Positions 38,072-56,330 of a stretch of 64,000 nt of DNA are shown here, in pieces. Location of the stretch: positions 70,666,994 through 70,730,993 of the forward strand of contig CM042013.1 of assembly GCA_023525715.1 (NCBI GenBank), in the 5' to 3' direction. This DNA comes from Cichorium intybus. Its lineage: Eukaryota; Streptophyta; Magnoliopsida; Asterales; Asteraceae. The translations under genes and the position numbers were made by a program. The first letter of the stretch is position 1, and each line of letters begins with the position of its first letter. The notes under the pieces are model-generated. The model did not search any database, was not told the origin of the DNA, and worked only from the letters and a program-made list of their open reading frames with translations.

Positions 38072-40336
38072 TGTAACACCCCAAATTTTCACACAATTTT
38101 TTTTTTACAGACTTATATTACAACTTTTGAAAACAAACCATGTATTTTCATTACAAACGGGGTATCACGAATTTGTCTCACAACCACGGTTCAAACCTGT
38201 TTATTATACACTTTATACAATAACAGACGCTACGGTCCCACATCCGACTCTCTTAACGTCCTCCCTGCTTACCTGAGTACATAGCATTCAAAACAATTAC
38301 GTGAGACATAATGTCTCGTGAGCATTATGGGTTTAGACCCAAAACAATTTACCAATTATATCATTATCCTTTAAATTTCCAATTTTTACATTTCCTGTGA
38401 GCGCACCCACAGGTACTCCTTATTTCGTGATGGTACATTCCTACGAGCGCACCCGTAGGTTTTATACGAGACGCACCCGTATAACTACTTCCCCAATAGC
38501 ATGAAACGGATTCATCTATCAAGGTAAGACAACTACTTCGCGACGGGAGGTACCATCCCAGTAGTGTCTTATTGCCACCCCTACCGCAGCAGGCCGTGGT
38601 CTTTATCCGGATACTAAAGCAACTTATCATCATGAGCCAATCACATTATTAGTCACTGTATTTCTGATTCCATTTCGTTCACAATATAATCATACTTTCC
38701 ATATAACAATTTTAAAGCTATAAACCACTTGACTCCAAAACATTTTTAAATAAAATTCATTTTGCTATGTACTCGAAAATCCACAGAACACTCACCTCGA
38801 GTCACCTAGGAATCAGTTAGTCTTTTGCACTCCTTTTTCCTTCACTTGGTTCACCGTATTTGAACCACCACCTATTATTTACAAGATATACGTTTATATT
38901 CAATTCATATATATAACAACTAACTTACAGCACAAGAGTGCCATACTATGCTACTACGGGTTATAATAAATGTATAACCATTAATCAATTCGTTTTATCG
39001 TTTTCTCTGAAATACGCGTATTCTGCTACAGTACCCCCGAGGGGTCGTATTTCAGTTCCAACTCTTTTCCATGAAATATTAGACTATACTAGACTTGTGT
39101 TTCAAATTTGGAGTTCATTGGACAAGTCTAACTAAAATTCCAAAATTAAGTTTTGACATGAATAGTGTTTTTCGCCACTGCCGCTACAGTGACTTTTACG
39201 CAAGGTCGGATTTCGGATTTGACCATTCCCGACATGTTCTTATGCCATTTTAGGGTTATGGCTAAAATTTCAGGTCAATCGGACATGTCTAGCTATGGTT
39301 TCTAGCGTTTGGAATATTTGAAATTTTTAACAATTTTGGTCCCTGTCTGAAGGCGCACTGCGCCTGGCTAGGGGCGCACTGCGCCTGGGCGCACCCCGCC
39401 CTGGTCCTGGGCGCACTGCGCCTGGCGCCTGAGCAGTGTCCTGATCAGTCGCGATTTGTGCATTGTAGCACGCAGTTTTCACCCATTAAGTCATTATTTC
39501 AGTTCTTAATCGTATGGGGTTTGTTCTAGGACCAAAACCCTTGACTAATAACAGGTTTTAAGCTATTAAAATCGATTGAATCCATCATATACAAGAATTG
39601 AAGTTCTTGACCAAACTTGAAAATTCTCAATTATAGCATTCTACTTCCATGTTTTTGAGTTAAGTTCTTAACTAATGGCTTATTGGGAGCATTAGCTACT
39701 TAACCCACATGATTTATAACTGCAATTGCAGTTTCAATTCCATCCAAAGACCAAATGAAGAACACACCCAAAAAAACTAGGTTAGAGCAAAGGAATTCAT
39801 ACCTTCTCTAGCTTTGGAATCACCAATTCCACTCCTTTGCTTGATTCCCTTAGCCAATTTCTTGTTCTATTCTTCTTCTTCTCGTGATGTTCCTGCACAC
39901 CTCTAGTTCTCTCCCGTGCTCTCTAGATGTTTCTAACTTATGAGAGAATAACTCTCATATTTCATATATATATTTAATGTTTATAGATTAGTTGCATTTT
40001 AGTCCCCAATCTTCATATTTCTTTCCAAAAATGGTCCTAAAACCATAAACCTTGCAAGCAATGTTCCAATAACTACTAACTTGACATTTTTGGTCATTTT
40101 CATGCCAAATGACCAATTTGCCCTTTTTGGCCATTTTTCACTATTCACGCGTCAAAACTCCAAATTTCATGTAAACTTTTATTTCTTACATTATAATCTC
40201 ACAAATACATATTATTTTACATATTAATCTCATAACGTGTCAAAAGACCGTTTTACCCTTTTACAACTTTTCGCCCTTTTTTCCACAATTACACGATTAT
40301 TATACATTTTACTACGAATTTTCATGGGTTCTTACA
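38072..40336 (-). repeat. 5' LTR of gypsy B
   Basis: 2265 bp, nearly identical to 30686-32959. The TA run is shorter here (39964-39973). The GC-rich cluster is at 39350-39440. Confidence 0.95.
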
Positions 40337-41163
40337 GTTGAGTTTTCAACACAGCAAATGAGGGCATCATCTTCAGAATCTACTGCCATATTGACTTCCT
40401 TCTTGCCTTTGTTTGTCGAAGGCTTTGGGCACTGATTTCTGAAATGACCATTCTCTTTGCAGTTCCAACAGGTAACATCAGTCCTGTTTTTCTGACCACC
40501 TCTCTTTCTCGACTTTGATCTTCCTCTACCATCGCCTCCTTTGTTGGGCCTTCTTCCTCTGTCTTCTGTACTTAGGAGACTACTGGAAGATTCTCCGGCA
40601 CTCCGTCTTCGCACATCCTCTCCAAGGATTAAGTCGCGAATACCTTCGAATGACAACTTAGCACCTCCAGCTGAACTGCTAACTGCTGTTACTGTACCGG
40701 ACCAACTCTCAGGCAACGAAGATAATAACAGCAACGCCTGTACTTCGTCTTCGAATCCAATATCAACAGATATCAATCTTGATATTATTGAGTTGAATTC
40801 ATTCACATGGTCTGACACCGAGCCGCCTTCTTTCATCTTCAGATTCACCAACTGTCGAATCAAGAAAACCTTATTTGCCGCTGAAGGTTTTTCGTACATA
40901 TTAGACAGCGCATTTATGAGATTGTAGGTTGTCTTCACACTGACAATATTGTATGCTACATTTTTTGCCAATGATAACCTTATAACTCCAAGTGCCTGCC
41001 GATCTAATAAGTCCCATTCTTCCTGCGCCATCGTTTCAGGTTTTGTTCCGAACAGTGGTAGATGTAATTTTTTCTGGTAGAGATAATCTTCGATTTGCAT
41101 TCTCCAAAATCCGAAATCGTGACCTTCGAATTTTTCGATCCTAACTTTCCCATCTTCAGCCAT
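40337..41163 (-). pseudogene. Copia gag domain
   Basis: Starts MAEDGKVRIEKFEGHDFGFW and has the UBN2-type gag fold (LSNMYEKPSAANK, LLSSLPESW). A CCHC knuckle CWNCKENGHFRNQC follows near residues 235-250, then ALICCVENS, where gypsy B begins. Gag forms the cytoplasmic particle that packages the element RNA. Apart from the insertion the frame is intact, and it continues into the protease at 30685. The ATG is the first in frame after the primer-binding site. Confidence 0.9.
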
Positions 41164-41277
41164 AGCTCGAAAAATAATATTTTATAAGGCCAATCGAAAC
41201 CTCGTTTCTGATGTGGAAGATCAGACTAAGCTGCAACCACAGAGCATACGCGAGATACGACTTCCTTTAAACCCGGA

Positions 41278-41289
41278 GCTCTGATACCA
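41278..41289 (-). promoter_or_regulatory. Primer-binding site, copia
   Basis: TGGTATCAGAGC on the minus strand, three bases from the 5' LTR; initiator tRNA-Met type. Confidence 0.9.
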
Positions 41290-41292
41290 GTT

Positions 41293-41845
41293 TGTTAGGA
41301 TATAACAAAACAAGTTAGGCACTTCCGGCAAACGATAAACGATTCCGGCAAAACACGCGGAAATAAAATGGAGAATAACGGCAAACCAAAAAAACTGAAA
41401 ATCGGAACACAATATTTAACGTGGTTCGGTCACGGGATCACGACCTACGTCCACGGGCGAATGAGAGAGAGAGAGTTTTATTAACACCAAAAAATTACAA
41501 TCATACAAGGCTAAACTTGACTTGTAGTCTGACCACTCACAAGAAAATATCACTCGCACTTTTGGCTGCCAAACTGGACTCTGCACAAAAGGTTATCTCA
41601 CAAAATCGTGATATATCTATCTATGTGTTTGTGTTTCTTTGTGTTTGTGTTTGTGTTTGTGTGGTGCATTGGTTTGTTTCTCAAAGCCTTGTATTTATAG
41701 GCATAGGAGCTAATGTGAAATGAAAATTGTGAAATCAAAAGAAGAGGCTATGGTTGGCAAGTGAGAACATGTTTTTGTTTCCCACATGTGTGTTTCCCCA
41801 CATTTTTGACTAAATTTTCACACTCCAAGCCTCCATATTCTAACA
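41293..41845 (-). repeat. 5' LTR of copia
   Basis: 553 bp, TGTTAG to CTAACA on the plus strand. A good TATA box, TATAAATA, lies at 41699-41692 on the minus strand. A GTGTTT run is one or two units longer than in the 3' LTR. Confidence 0.95.
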
Positions 41846-41850
41846 CCAAT

Positions 41851-42814
41851 TTTCATTTCTATACTTTCATGAACAAATAATCGACGACACTTTCGAGCGC
41901 CATATTCCAAACTTAAACTTCTCCAATTAAAACAGCTCATATGTTCTTAGTTGTGCGTAATGCTTTTCGATTACAGTAAGGTTCTAATCAGTAACATCTT
42001 TTGGAATGATTGTACAATATTACGAGGCACACATTTACAAGTAAATATAGAGAAACTTGAATATGAGCCTCGGATTGAAATCTTTTGAGGGTTTTGGAGA
42101 ATCCTCTTCGATGGGGGTAATTAAGGATGGATTGGTGAATAATTTCTTTCGTTTCGTGGGTTAAATACGCGATTTTGCTATTTCCATCCTCCTTCAAAGT
42201 AGTTGTCATATTGCCTTTTCAGCTATGGAGGTAAAGGGTTCATAGGTGGTGTTAGTGTTTCTACTTAGAGGGTTTTTGTTGTTGATATGTAGCGGAATAC
42301 GATAGGGAGACCTCTTCAGCTCTCTAAGAGCCGACTAGGGCAGAGCGAAGGGTTACATTGACGATGAATGTGAATTTTGATTCCTAATAGGAGGGACAGT
42401 GGTGAGAGGTGGACGATGGTGGTGGTGATGGTGGGAGGTGAACGATGGTGATGGTGGTGGCAGGAGGAGGATGGTGGTGGTGATGGTGGGAGGTGGATGC
42501 TGGTCTTCTTTAGAAGATGAACTTGAACTTTTCCTGTAGTTGGGAAGATGCACACACACAGACGTGGGTGGTGGGGTGGGTTTTTTAATTTTTATTATTA
42601 GAAAAATATAAAGAAAATGAAAAAAAGGAATAGGAAAGGGCAATAAGGTCATTTTATTTGCACCAGGGACCACTAGCGTGCATTTTGCAAACCACAGGAC
42701 AGGCGCGTGTGCTTTTCAATAGTTGGACCAATAGTGCTACCTAACAGAAACCATAGGGAACAAAACTGTAATTTACTCTAATATTACATAATATCAAACG
42801 TTTAATAATATAAT
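41851..42814. other. Gene-flank-like DNA with GGTGGT minisatellite
   Basis: Continues 26915 across the copia insertion. Positions 42390-42510 repeat GATGGTGGTGGTGATGGTGGGAGGTG about three times, giving low-complexity frames. Around 42650-42780 the text resembles a common plant transposon flank (GGGACCACTAGCGTGC). No gene is supported. Confidence 0.4.
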
Positions 42815-46243
<3,429 letters not shown>

Positions 46244-46260
46244 TATATATATATATATAT

Positions 46261-46800
46261 GGAACACATTCAATATCTACTATTACTCTATACGTGTTAT
46301 AGTGTTACTATATTTTAACGTGAATATCAATCTAATGTGATAACATTTGTGAACCTTTATTAATTACCAATGTATCCTTCTGTATATTTTCAAAAAAATG
46401 CATATAAAATATGTCCCTTCATAGCATCCGTAGAACCCTTAGCATGTTACAGTTAAAATGATCGAGCAAAATGGCATTTCAAGATCTAATAGGAGTCAAC
46501 GGCACACGTAGATAGATCATCTGATATGAAACCTCCGTATACGATTTTTTCAAATCTACCATTGAAATGCTCTGTACACAGTTTCAATGCAGCCATTTAT
46601 ACTCTTCTCTCTCATTTTTTCGTACCCGAGCATTTTTGCAACATTCACTTTAAACAACTACTTTGTCTTTAAATAATTTTCCGAATAAACTTCTAATTAC
46701 CAATCACAAACTCAACTACTCTACAACTACCTTCAATCCCTAACGATTTATGTATTTTTGGATGGTCATGTTATCCATTTCTTCCACCCATCACTACACA
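46261..46800. repeat. Tandem unit copy 3, segment C
   Basis: Starts GGAACACATTCAATATCTAC and matches 26262-26765, including CTACCTTCAATCCCTAAC and an ATGGTCATG near the end. Copy 2 has ATGGCCATG and copy 1 ATAGCCATG there. Copy 1 keeps only the last 270 bases of C upstream of A. Confidence 0.8.
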
Positions 46801-47187
46801 AACAAGTACCCCCACTCAAAGACATGGCCTCCAACTGATTCTACTCGAGACCTTTCATCCATCGTGTCCGGATGGTGTGATCCTTGGTCCACTCTTTGGT
46901 AGAAAATGGGTCAAACTATATGATGTTTCCAATTTAAAGTTCCCACAATTTTTTTTTGCGCCTGGTCTAATTTATGGAAGGGTTTTGGAATGATGGCAGA
47001 ATAATAAGGTCTAATTTAGTTGGTATCTCAAAATCATACGCTTTGACAAAGGTCTGATTCACTGGCGAAACGATGGCGGAATCATTAGGTCTGATTCGGT
47101 GGCGCACTTTCTGTCTCTCAATCTGATTTTTGTGGGTATGTCGTATACTCTGAATATTATTATTATCAACTTGCAAGTATGTCTTAT
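46801..47187. other. Unassigned DNA
   Basis: No domain or repeat boundary. TCTAATTTAGTTGG and TCTGATTCGGTGG, about 80 bases apart, suggest a small internal duplication. Confidence 0.35.
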
Positions 47188-48168
<981 letters not shown>

Positions 48169-50660
48169 TATCCAAATTGTTATTGTCTTCATTGGAGCCG
48201 GTAATAGAAGGAACAATCACAAACACAGTTGAAGGGTTTATTGGATCCGAAAGCGATGGCGGTATTGGCGGTTGGTGAAGCACTCAGAATCTTGTTTGGG
48301 CAAAAATTATCGGTTTAAGGAGTGAAAGTGAGTAGGAATTGGATGTATGATGTGGTTGGCTATGATTGAGCTTGTGATGACTACTCATGTTTAACGTGAA
48401 GTTGTGAAGGCTCCTAGGAATCTTGTGATTAGTGCTTATGCTATGGTCATGATATAATTATGGTTGTTACACCTAATTTGAAGCAGAAAGATGAAAGTGT
48501 ATTTTGATAAAAGAATGTTTTATTGAAGTTGAAAGTATATTTTGAAGACAAATCAAAGTTTGGACAGTACTCCCTTTAATCCGTTCATGCTTTAAACTTT
48601 TTTTTTAATCATTTTGGTGATTCTTATGTGAAATATAGGTGTAGTTTATGAGTATATTAGATTTGTCATTCTAAAAAAAACAAAAAAAAAATTATTTGTA
48701 AGTAATCGTCATTTCTACCTTTTATGTATCTCTATAATTTTTAATGTTAAAATGTTTGTTTTGTTGGTGCTACGATATAGAAGGATGGATAAAATCGCTT
48801 CCCAACTCCGCGACTACCATCGCCGCTACATCTGATAAGTCTTATTCGCACTGCATGTCTTATTCTTTTTTTTTTTTTTCTTTTCAGGTCATGTATGTAC
48901 AACTTTCTAGCTTATTATCTCCCGGGATAGAACATAACATTCACTAAGTTTTTATTTCTGGCCTTTTTTAGTCTATCATTTATGAAATTTATGTTTTTTT
49001 GTATGTAAAATAGAATAATTATACCTTAAGATTTCATAAAGGAATTTATTTCGAGTTGCATTCATGTGTTTAATTGGGCTTTTATTTATCCATATTATAA
49101 CCGTTTTTTCCATTTTTATTTTAGTTACTTGTCAGTGCTTGATCTATGGTTAAAAAACTCATAAATATGATGATATTCATGTTGCAAATCTTGATGTTGT
49201 CTTTCTAAAAGGAACCTTGAGTTCTAATGCATTCCAACACACATTACCATGTTCATCTATTTATATGAAAATGGTAACTTAACAATTAAGCCCTCAATCA
49301 AACCTCATTACAAAAGTAAATCAATAAAGTTCAATTAATTAATCATAATATCTCTTACCTTTTTCATCTTTATGTTCGTTGTATTGATTGATTTCAGATT
49401 CAATTTATAAATGTTTCATATTTGAAGACTCAAGGTAGAGGATCAGATTCAATTTATAAATGTTTCATATTTGAAGACTCAAGGTAGAGGATCGTCTGTC
49501 ATGATACGTGATTAAAGCTTCCTAAGGTTATTTGTGTTGATTTTTGGTTCTTTTATGATATGCGGTTAGTATGTTTGACCATCTATAATGTATAGATTCG
49601 ATATATTTATTCCTTTCTTGCCGTCTTGTCCCGTTTTGAGATTCACGAAATTGACTTGCTGGTATAATTAGAAATAGATTTTTTAGGTTTGACTTAGTTT
49701 CCGTCCTCATATATTTTTCTATTTGGTTCTTTTGGTTTATAGTAATGAATTCCGTTTTTTAACAGGTTTGGTTTTATGTAGGATAAAGTGGGACATCGGG
49801 GAAGATCAATGTTGATTAGAAGGGTTTGAATGAAGCTATAAGGGTTTTCATCTTGATTTATGAAATAAGAATCTCATTGGTTCTTTATTTAATTAGTTAA
49901 ATTGAATTTTTGTTTTTGATAGGTTCGTGTGATTCTCCGAAGTTTAAGGTTTCATAGGGCTAATTATACACCATCCCCTGATCATTAGAGATTACACCCC
50001 ACCCTTGGTTTTTAAAATGATGACTCCCGAATCCCTGTTAAAGATCAATGAATTCACTTTCTTTTTTATTTTGCTTCTTCATTTCCAATAATATGAATTT
50101 CCCCTGTTATTCTCTTATTTATTTTCAATTTTTCTTCTTAGTTGCGCGTCTCTACTACATTATATATAGGTTCAATTATCTACCTTTTGTTTTTAACTGC
50201 ATATGTCTCTCATTTCTGCCATAAAGGCTGACTAGCAGCACAAGAAAAAAAAAATCATCCTTTTCCTTTTATGCAATTCTTCTGTTTTCTTTTGTTCCAG
50301 TTTTATTTGTTTGTTCTAAACATATGGGCCGAATTTGCAAAAACTTTCAAAATTACACTTTTCTTTTAAAAAGTGTGTGAATATGTATGTATATGAAACT
50401 GTGTGACTATACATATCAACGCACAATAACAGGTTACCAAAACTCATATTGTAAACCATTGAATCATCTTTTTGGTTGTTATTTGGGGCTTTGTTTGAGT
50501 TACTTTCTATTTTGGTTTTCATTTTTGGTACTTAATCATCAAGTATTGAAGTTTGTGTGAGTACTGGTCCAATATTAGCTGTGTTCTATCGTGTCCTAAT
50601 CATTCATTATTTAGGATATTTTGTTTGTGTAAATTTCATTTTATGCAAAAAATTTAAGTT
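48169..50660. other. Probable Helitron body, no gene
   Basis: AT-rich with a few GC-richer leader-like patches (48180-48300). Nothing recognisable is coded. The text TCTCTACTACATTATATATAGG at 50149 resembles a Helitron 5' end, though the base before it is G. Confidence 0.35.
49395..49492. repeat. Perfect 49-bp tandem duplication
   Basis: A 49-base unit beginning CAGATTCAATTTATAAATG and ending GGTAGAGGAT is present twice in direct succession, without visible differences. Confidence 0.95.
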
Positions 50661-50694
50661 GTCAATCCGTGTTTAACACGGGTTTATAACCTAG
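50661..50694 (+). mobile_element. Helitron 3' terminus
   Basis: Hairpin CCGTGT-TTA-ACACGG (50667-50681), nine bases, then CTAG (50691-50694) and T. The 5' boundary is not fixed. Confidence 0.65.
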
Positions 50695-50884
50695 TATTAC
50701 ATAATTTAGTACAGAGGACTAGCGACAACGAATTTGAACAGGATAATCAACATTGTGGTCATGAGTGTCGGAATGGATTTATTATCGGTGGTATTAGATT
50801 TGGTAATTTATAATTTATCATTGACGATTCATTGCAATACAAAACAAGCCAATGGGTTTGGGAAAATAGGCTAACAAATATACC

Positions 50885-51080
50885 TTAAACAATAGGGGCG
50901 GAATTGGGCTTATGCCCACAGTGGCACCGGGCCACTACTTAGTTTTGCCTTGCAATGAGCCCATAGCAAAATCAGAAATAGAAGCCCAAAAAAAAGAAAA
51001 ACTTAAGCCGGAATGCGGGATTCCGGATTCGGGACTCGGGAATGAAAATCGCTGCTTGTTTTCCATGAGTTTGTGAAAAC

Positions 51081-51113
<33 letters not shown>

Positions 51114-52311
51114 TTGTTCGTTGGCCTCCTACTTCTTTACTCGATCAAAAAAAATCATCAAGGAATCGGAAATCGGGAATGAAAGTGACTACTGCATCGC
51201 TGATTTGCTGCTTGCTTCTTTCCTTCAGAGTTCGTGAAAACGCAAACAACAGTAAGTTCAAGCTTTATTTGGTTTTGATCTTTGTGGGTTTGAAATTTAC
51301 GGTTCTAGCTCCGGTTATAAGAACACAAGATTGACACCAATTACTCCCACACTAAGGACCTGCTTCCCGTCAAATAGCTACATCCGTCTACTATTTTTTG
51401 GTTTCATTTTTTGTAATACAAGGTTTATATTCTATTATTAAGGTTTATAATTTCTTCATATTGGTAACAATCATCAAGCCCTACTGTTCAACTTATTTCA
51501 CGTTACTTAAAACAAAATTGATATTAGTCAAATGGGTTAAGTGGATGAATGCTTAATTAAACATGTCGATTTTGCATTTTTTGCAGTCTCGATGTTTGAG
51601 AGTGAGATTGTAACAAAACAAAACTAGAGAACATCCTCATATTTGAGGAATTTCCAAGTATAATTTATTTCTTAAACCATTGATCTGGTCAAATCAATAA
51701 TAATTTGAGGTAAGTTCCACCATTTAAGGTTGTGTTTTTAGTGTGGGGTTATTTGATGAAGATGTAAGTTTGTAATTTATTTTCAAAAATAAATGACGCT
51801 AATAAAACACTTGAGTTCGTATTTTATTTACATTTGATGCATGAAGTTTTAAACCTCACGGGTATATTGTCAAAACATCTTCAAAAATGGATTAAGATAT
51901 TGTAGAAACAATTTTTTTGGTTAGAGGGATAATGAATGTACTTAAAACTTTGAGAGCTATGGGGTTTTAAAAAACATTGGCGAATGTATTTTCATTGTGT
52001 CATAAACATGATATTAATATTGTGGATATGAATGACAATTATGTCACTTCCAGAAACCGTAGGACCAAAGTTACTAATCAATATCATTTTGAAGTTGAAA
52101 TTTTCAACACGATTCTGACATGCAAATTATAGAATTCGGTGACCGATTTAGTGAAATGAGCACCTTATCAATATCATTTTGAAGTTGAAGTTTCAACACG
52201 GTTTTGGATATGCAATCGTACTTTTTAGTTTTTTTAAATCTTATTATATTGCATAAAAAAAATTTGGTGCCACCCCTGCTCCACATTTCTGGTTCCGTCA
52301 CTGTCAAACAA
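50885..52311. mobile_element. 1.4-kb hAT-type element with 8-bp TSD
   Basis: The element is 50893-52303. The left end TAGGGGCGGAATTGG and the inverted right end CAGTGACGGAACCAG agree at 10 of 15 bases. Target copies TTAAACAA and TCAAACAA differ at one base. A 28-base A run at 51081-51110 and the duplicated phrase GTGAAAACGCAAA (51074, 51235) lie inside. No transposase frame. Confidence 0.75.
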
Positions 52312-52900
52312 TAAGCTGATACATAAAACTATGGGGGTGTCTGGGATTGCTTATTAAAAATAACTTAGGGTTATTTTTAAAAGTGTTTATTAGTTTATCC
52401 GGTGTTAAAACGTAATTTTAAAAAATCGTTTGGATTAGCTTATTCGGTAGCAAAACATAATAAGTTGATAAGTTGTTTTGGTTTTTGACAATTTCTGCTT
52501 ATAAATGTAAAATGACCAATGAGTGCTTATAAAGGATTTTAAAACAAATTGTTCCTAAATTGGATTCATTGGTTCAAAAAGATAATGAAAATGTAGTGAA
52601 TCAACCTTTTTGGTCAACCGCACGAGTTATTGAAAACACTGTCAATTCTCAACCAAAATTTGATCCTTGAAATGAATCTATATGGACTAAGAAAGGTAGT
52701 CAAAATGAAAGTTTCACTTTTGATCCTTCAAAGAAATCAATTTGGTTTGTTTAAAGGATCTACATATCAAAAACCATTTCGTGAAAACAAGTTTTTTCTC
52801 AAAAGAAACAACAAAAAATGTCTATAGGATCCTATGGGCCTACCATAGCTTTTTGATACCTTGATAGTATTTAGGCTTATATAGGCCATTTAATGTACCA
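52312..52900. other. Unassigned DNA
   Basis: AT-rich with short frames. Near 52610-52800 the words TTTTGATCCTT and GAAATGAATC/GAAATCAATT recur, suggesting decayed coding sequence. No family could be assigned. Confidence 0.3.
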
Positions 52901-55612
52901 TCACTCTCCATGATTTGGAAACCAAGGAATTCAAGTGTACGACATTCTCTATCAAATTTTGAACAACATGTGAGGATGTATCAGATTTCTAAGCAATATA
53001 TTTCCTCAGTCTCAATAGGTATTTCAACCTCTAGTTGAGCGCTAGTCCCAACTTTAGGTTCTTCATTGGTTGACTCTTGAATCTCATCCAGATCAATCTA
53101 GCTCCCACTAGCTTCTTAGAGTATAGGCTCATATCTTGGAAGATGGTCATTCAAGAAACAAATACTTTGTTCTCGATAGGTTTCTAAAACCAATTGTTCC
53201 AAGAACTTTTGGGATAACCAATGAAGTAACACATCTCTGATCTGGGTCCAGGTTTGTCGAGCGTTTTGTAATAAACGAAACATTACAACCCGAGGCCTTC
53301 CCATGTGCTAGCAGGAGGCAATCCCCACTTCGCATCTTAAAGGGTGTCGTGAATACCTTTTAGTTGGTACAAGGGTTAGGATTTTGCAACATTCTTTTGA
53401 CACAATTGCAAATATGTTCTGAAGTATATTACGAATCATCATTAAAAAAATTAAACAACAATTGTTTTATCCTATCAACTACACCATTATGAAGTGTTGT
53501 TCTGGAAGAAGTTAACTTGTGAAATTATTCCAATTTCCTTAGATGAGCGTATAACCTTGACTAAGATGCTTACCAATCCCCCTTTTGGATTTTGAGTATC
53601 TTACCCCTTTGCCCAGTTGTTTCTTAACTTTGTGTTCAACGGTTTCCAAATTGTGTTTAGTTATATAAGCACAACATCTCTACTGAAATCATCTGTAAAT
53701 GTAACAAAGTACTTTTCACCATGTCATGTGGTGGATCTAAACGGTTCACATATACCAATATGTATGAGGTCCAACAAGTCCTTGCCTCTTTCACAACCTA
53801 TCGTGAATGTCATCTTTGTCATCTTGTCAAATAAGCAAGAATTACATACATCAGTTGACTCTAAGTCAAGTAAATCCAAGGTCATGTCCTAATAGAGCTT
53901 AGTGATGTGTTTCCTTTATATGAGCAAGTTGAAAATTTTCACAAACATGAAAATTTTGTTTAACTATGTGTTGTGGTCAATCCGGACGAACCATTAGTGT
54001 GAACTAATTCCAAAAGACTTGTACATACTAAGTGGTGCTTTTGTCATCTATCTTGATAAAAGTAGAATTAATCGTAAGACTCATAGTCAAATGATTTCCA
54101 AAATTCTATCCACATAGATATTTTGTAATGCACTTCTCACGATAATAACTCCACAGATACATTTTATCCATAGCTCTTTGATGTTTTGAATCAACCTTAG
54201 ACTATTGTTACTATACTAGTTTCATAGATTTCATGAATAAGTTTTGTCCTTTCAAATATAACAAACCTAATATGCTTTTAACAAACCAAGTCAGAACCAT
54301 CTCATGAAGCATTGTACAACTTAACACTTTAAGATCATAATACCATAAGATTAAACATTAGCTTCATTTGGTCACTAATCCTATAGATAGCAGTAAGGGT
54401 TGGTGTCTATGATTTGGTCCAGTTCTCTATGTTACAATCTTTTACTTCCTTTTACCTTGTAGTGGGACATATTGTATTTTAAGTTTGTTTGAAGTGTCTC
54501 AGAGTTAGCCTCTGTCTTGTTCCTTGGCATTAAAGTTGGAATTGGGAACCCAGCTCCATTCCTCTGAATCCTCGGAGTGATTGGCTTTACTCATCTTGAC
54601 ATTTCCTTTCTTGATAAAAGAGTGGAGCTGGAGTTTTTATGTGTGGCCCATGTCAATTTTAATAGTCTTTAACATGCCATACAACTCCAGGATGGTCTTT
54701 CCCATGTTATTTGAATCAAAATTAGTATGAAGAAATTATATGAACTGGTCACTTAATCTGGGATCATCTCATGATCTTAGAAACTAAATATGACCTAATG
54801 AGAAAGCATATCTTACTTAATGTAGCAGTAATATTCTCTATAGTGGACAATATGTATTTTAGACATCATTCATGATAGAGTTGTAGATTTATGTTTTAGT
54901 GGGTATGATTCATCCTTAAAATAATTACTCAATTTATTTAACAAGGCTAGGATCCATATTTCACTTCATTTAATGAAAAGGGACGTTGTAATCACGCCAT
55001 GAAGTTATTTAGGTAGGCATACATTTTACCAATTTCAATCACTATGAAATTCTCAGATCTTTTGAGATTCATTGAACATATCAATAGCATGTTAATCTTG
55101 GATATGTTATCTTGATTTTGAGGCTAGGATACCGAGGACCATAAACAAGATTGTGAATTAACCATGCAAAACCGATTTGGCACATTCGACTATTTATAGT
55201 TCTCAAATTGATAAAGTATATGGTGTGTTTTAAACATTTTAGAATACGTTATTATTTAATCAAATTAACAATGTGTGTTCATATGATAATTTTAAATCAC
55301 TATTTAATTTTCAAATCATGTGAGAACATATGTTAAGAACTAATATTAAACAATAATTATATATTCAATTTCTGAAAATTATATAAGATAAAATTGAATT
55401 AACAAATTAATACCGATTATCCATGATAATAATCAATCACTAATTAATTATTCAAATCATGTAAGGACACATGATAATTATTAATTTAATTCAATTAATC
55501 CAAAATTATATAAAATTTGAAAACGATATATATCTCGGCTTAATTATTCAAACTATTTAAATTATTCAGTAATGCAGTGTTAATATCATCTAAGCTAAGG
55601 CTCTGATACCAC
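52900..55612 (-). pseudogene. Decayed Ty1/copia gag-pol
   Basis: Minus-strand text, in several shifting frames, gives copia landmarks in the right order. A gag piece with GKTILELYGMLKT lies near 54690. Integrase with KYFVTFTDDFSR-like text and QLGKG falls around 53600-53770. A later piece, CYFIGYPK, is at about 53220. Frameshifts and stops are frequent, so no protein is made. The initiator tRNA-Met primer-binding site (TGGTATCAGAGCC) lies at 55600-55612. Orientation follows from the order of these pieces. The family looks like the group with GYPK in the integrase C-region, but I cannot name the lineage. The 3' end is not defined. Confidence 0.75.
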
Positions 55613-55624
55613 TTATATATTTTC

Positions 55625-56330
55625 TGTACCTTAGATTCACTAATCATGGCAGCGAAAACATATTAATTTAATCTAAGGCTAGAACATTTCTATCCAACAG
55701 GGTACATGCTTGATATTAAGCTAAGGCTTAGTACATTTCTATACTACATTGTACATGCTTGATAATATTAACAACTACAAGAAACACCGAGAAAACTAAC
55801 CTTCAGCAAAACCACTTTTCTTTGAAGAACTTAAGCCAAGGAAGCAAGTGCCCAATGTAGAACACCTCTTATGGTTTATGCCCCAAGTTAAACTAAATAT
55901 TCAGCTAAAGAAAACTTGCCTTGACACCCTCAAAGGGAATTATGGACTTGCAAGGAGAGAGAGGAGAAAACTTAGGTTTGAAGAGGAGCTCTGAGTGGGA
56001 CGAAATTTATGAATGCCCATAGGGCGTATTTATACCTGAACGGAGGTAAGAAATAAATCAGGTTTGAACGGTGATAATTAAGGAAATAATCCAATCAAAT
56101 CAAGAATCAAAACCCCTCCTTAATCCCACACATGTATGACGAAATCTTCTAGATACTCCATCCATATTTTCCCCCCTCTCCAAGGTTCGAGAATGTTCTA
56201 TTGTTCAACTTTTTAAGAATTACAATTCAGCCCCTACACTTTAATTAATTGCCAAATTAATTTCATTTAATTACATATTAATTATAATTAATTTTAAATG
56301 AATTATAATTTATTCCAAACTAGTTTCTAA
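55625..56330 (-). repeat. Probable 5' LTR region of the decayed copia
   Basis: Upstream of the primer-binding site on the minus strand. The inner edge reads CTAAGGTACA. A good TATA box, TATAAATA, lies at 56034-56027. An approximate 50-base duplication (CTAAGGCT..ACATTTCTAT..GTACATGCTTGAT) is at 55671-55768. The outer LTR end was not found, and the Helitron at 56331 may cut it. Confidence 0.45.

Noticed and set aside
42316..42673. His- and Pro-rich frames
   Set aside because: They arise from the GGTGGTGATGG minisatellite; no conserved domain or start context.
53116..53335. Two overlapping 62-codon minus-strand ORFs
   Set aside because: They are frame-shifted readings of the decayed copia integrase region, not separate genes.
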